From positions 1 to 24,060 of the forward strand of contig JBEKZQ010000039.1 of the NCBI GenBank assembly GCA_049509675.1: a DNA stretch of 24,060 nucleotides, read 5' to 3'. The DNA is from JBEKZQ01 sp049509675. GTDB taxonomy: Bacteria; Planctomycetota; Planctomycetia; Pirellulales; Thermoguttaceae. The notes under the pieces are model-generated. The model was not told the origin of the DNA and ran no database searches. It saw nothing but the letters and a program-made list of their open reading frames with translations. Position numbers and translations under genes: made by a program. Positions 22,713 to 24,060 of this stretch are shown here, piece after piece; positions within the stretch are counted from its first letter, which is position 1, and each line of letters starts with the position of its first letter.

Positions 22713-24060
22713 TTACCGGACCCCGGCCGTGAGGCGCACTAAGAGCACGGCCAAGTCGGCGGGCGTGATGCCGCTGATGCGGGCGGCCTGGGCCAGATCG
22801 ACAGGTCGAATCCGCGCAAGTTTCTCGCGGGCTTCGGCCCGCAGGTGCTGCACCTGGCCGAAGTCGAAATCGCTTGGGATCCGCCGCGCGGCCAGTCGCT
22901 GTTGTCGCTCGATGTCCAACTGCTGCCGGGCCAGATAGCCCGCGTACTTTGCGTCGTACGTCAACTGCCGGGCAACCTCCGGTGGCACGTCCATCAGACT
23001 GGGGCACCACCGGGCCAAGTCCTCCCAGGCGATTTCCGTCCTGCGAAGCCACTGGGCGAGCGTGACTGCGTCGTGGCGCGTTTCCTCGAGCAGGCGGGCG
23101 GCGCGTGCTATCTCCGCCAGCTTTGCTTGCAGGCGCGACCAGCGCTGCTCGTCGATCAGGCCCAGCCGCCGGCCCAGCGGAGTAAGCCGCCGGTCGGCGT
23201 TGTCCTGCCGCAGCAGCAGGCGGTACTCGGCGCGGCTGGTGAACATGCGGTACGGTTCGTCCACGCCGCGGGTGACCAGATCGTCGATCATCACGCCCAA
23301 GTAGGCTTCGTCGCGGCGGAGCACCAGCGGATCGTCGCCCCGCAATGCCAGGGCGGCGTTAGCGCCGGCGATCAGTCCCTGACCGCCGGCTTCCTCGTAG
23401 CCGGTCGTGCCGTTGACCTGTCCGGCCAGGTACAGACCGGCCACGCGCTTGGTTTCCAAGCTGATCTGCAATTGTTCCGGCGCCACGTAATCGTACTCGA
23501 TGGCATACCCGTAGCGGAGAATCTCGGCCTGCTCCAGGCCGGGAATCAGTCGCAACGCGGCATCCTGGACCTCGCGCGGCAGACTGGTCGACAGGCCGTT
23601 GACGTAAACTTCCCGGGTGTGGCGTCCTTCGGGCTCAAGGAACAACTGGTGCCGATCCTTGTCGGCAAAACGCACGATCTTGGTTTCGATCGAGGGGCAA
23701 GAGCGCGGGCCGGTGGATTGGATCTGTCCGCTATACATGGGCGCCCGGTGGAGATTCGCGCGCACCAGCGCGTGCAGGGCCGGCGTGGTGTGCGTGATCC
23801 AACAGTGTACCTGCAGGCACTCGATCCGCTCGGTGAGGAAGGAGAACGGCTCGGGCTGGTCGTCTCCCGGTTGCAGTTGGGCCTGTCGATAATCGATGGT
23901 GCGGCCGTTGAGCCGCGGGGGCGTGCCGGTCTTGAAGCGGGCCAACCGGAAGCCCAGTCGCTCCAGGGCCGAGCTGACGCCCGAGGTGGCCGCTTCGCCC
24001 ATGCGTCCGCCGGGCATGGTGTTTTCGCCCACGTGCAGCAGGCCGCGCATGAAGGTGCCC
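22713..24060 (-). CDS. mnmG: MnmG (GidA), tRNA uridine 5-carboxymethylaminomethyl modification enzyme, C-terminal part
   Basis: About 449 residues are visible; the gene runs off the window end, so the FAD-binding N-terminus is missing. The ATG at 24050 lies inside the conserved TFMRGLLHVGE stretch and is not the start. Family motifs: RFKTGTPPRLNGRTIDY, the catalytic Cys in GPRSCPSIETKIVRF, HQLFLEPEG, LYLAGQVNGTTGYEEAGGQG, and MFTSRAEYRLLLRQDNAD. The C-terminal helical domain (YAGYLARQ, then IRPVDLAQAARISGITPADL) binds MnmE and tRNA. With MnmE it makes the cmnm5 modification of the wobble uridine in the cytoplasm. The stop TAA at 22713 is followed by the inverted repeat at 22597-22669. Confidence 0.96.
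   Translation of the reverse strand, partial: GTFMRGLLHVGENTMPGGRMGEAATSGVSSALERLGFRLARFKTGTPPRLNGRTIDYRQAQLQPGDDQPEPFSFLTERIECLQVHCWITHTTPALHALVRANLHRAPMYSGQIQSTGPRSCPSIETKIVRFADKDRHQLFLEPEGRHTREVYVNGLSTSLPREVQDAALRLIPGLEQAEILRYGYAIEYDYVAPEQLQISLETKRVAGLYLAGQVNGTTGYEEAGGQGLIAGANAALALRGDDPLVLRRDEAYLGVMIDDLVTRGVDEPYRMFTSRAEYRLLLRQDNADRRLTPLGRRLGLIDEQRWSRLQAKLAEIARAARLLEETRHDAVTLAQWLRRTEIAWEDLARWCPSLMDVPPEVARQLTYDAKYAGYLARQQLDIERQQRLAARRIPSDFDFGQVQHLRAEAREKLARIRPVDLAQAARISGITPADLAVLLVRLTAGVR

Noticed and set aside
22090..22732. Plus-strand ORFs in the gap before mnmG
   Set aside because: Short overlapping frames without ribosome sites or recognisable motifs; they overlap the palindromic repeats.

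Overview
The window is about 24 kb of GC-rich DNA from what looks like a planctomycete, probably of the Pirellulales type. The reasons are a complete Alternative Complex III plus caa3-type oxidase cluster, a Tat-exported Gfo/Idh/MocA remnant, an excisionase-receiver response regulator, and several families of palindromic repeats that read in frame inside proteins. The taxonomic call is inference; there is no rRNA or marker tree here.

Layout. 1-2059 (+) is the 3' part of a large alpha-2-macroglobulin-like/TPR protein. 2066-16159 (-) is one tightly packed respiratory operon, read right to left: actA, actB, actC, actD, actE, actF, a single-TM small protein, SCO, coxB (with a fused cytochrome c domain), coxA (A2-type), coxC, coxD. 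A good sigma70-like promoter lies at 16230-16257 in front of actA. 16160-16625 is non-coding, with that promoter, a long inverted repeat and a promoter for the DUF433 gene. 16626-19440 is a small accessory patch: an orphan DUF433 protein, a headless ORF, a VapBC-type PIN toxin-antitoxin pair, an XRE regulator and a nucleotidyltransferase-fold protein, with three copies of a roughly 69-bp palindromic repeat at module borders. 19446-19778 is an internally deleted oxidoreductase. 19951-22002 (-) is a two-component pair, regulator first and then kinase. 22003-22712 is non-coding. 22713-24060 (-) is mnmG, cut by the window end.

How the genes work together. ActABCDEF oxidises quinol and passes electrons through its haem c subunits, probably directly to the cytochrome c domain of CoxB, then to CuA and the CoxA haem/CuB site. 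SCO delivers copper to CuA. One transcript would therefore make a quinol:oxygen supercomplex and its assembly factor.

The most unusual signal is the repeat load of the operon. At least four unrelated repeat families sit between or inside its genes, and every intragenic copy keeps the reading frame. One 45-bp palindrome is free of stop codons in all six frames. It lies inside actB (twice in full, plus variants), inside coxC, and at the N-terminus of the histidine kinase. The SCO N-terminus is built from two stacked repeats placed between a perfect Shine-Dalgarno/ATG and the signal peptide. The second most unusual signal is the repeat-bordered toxin-antitoxin patch at 17.4-19.4 kb.
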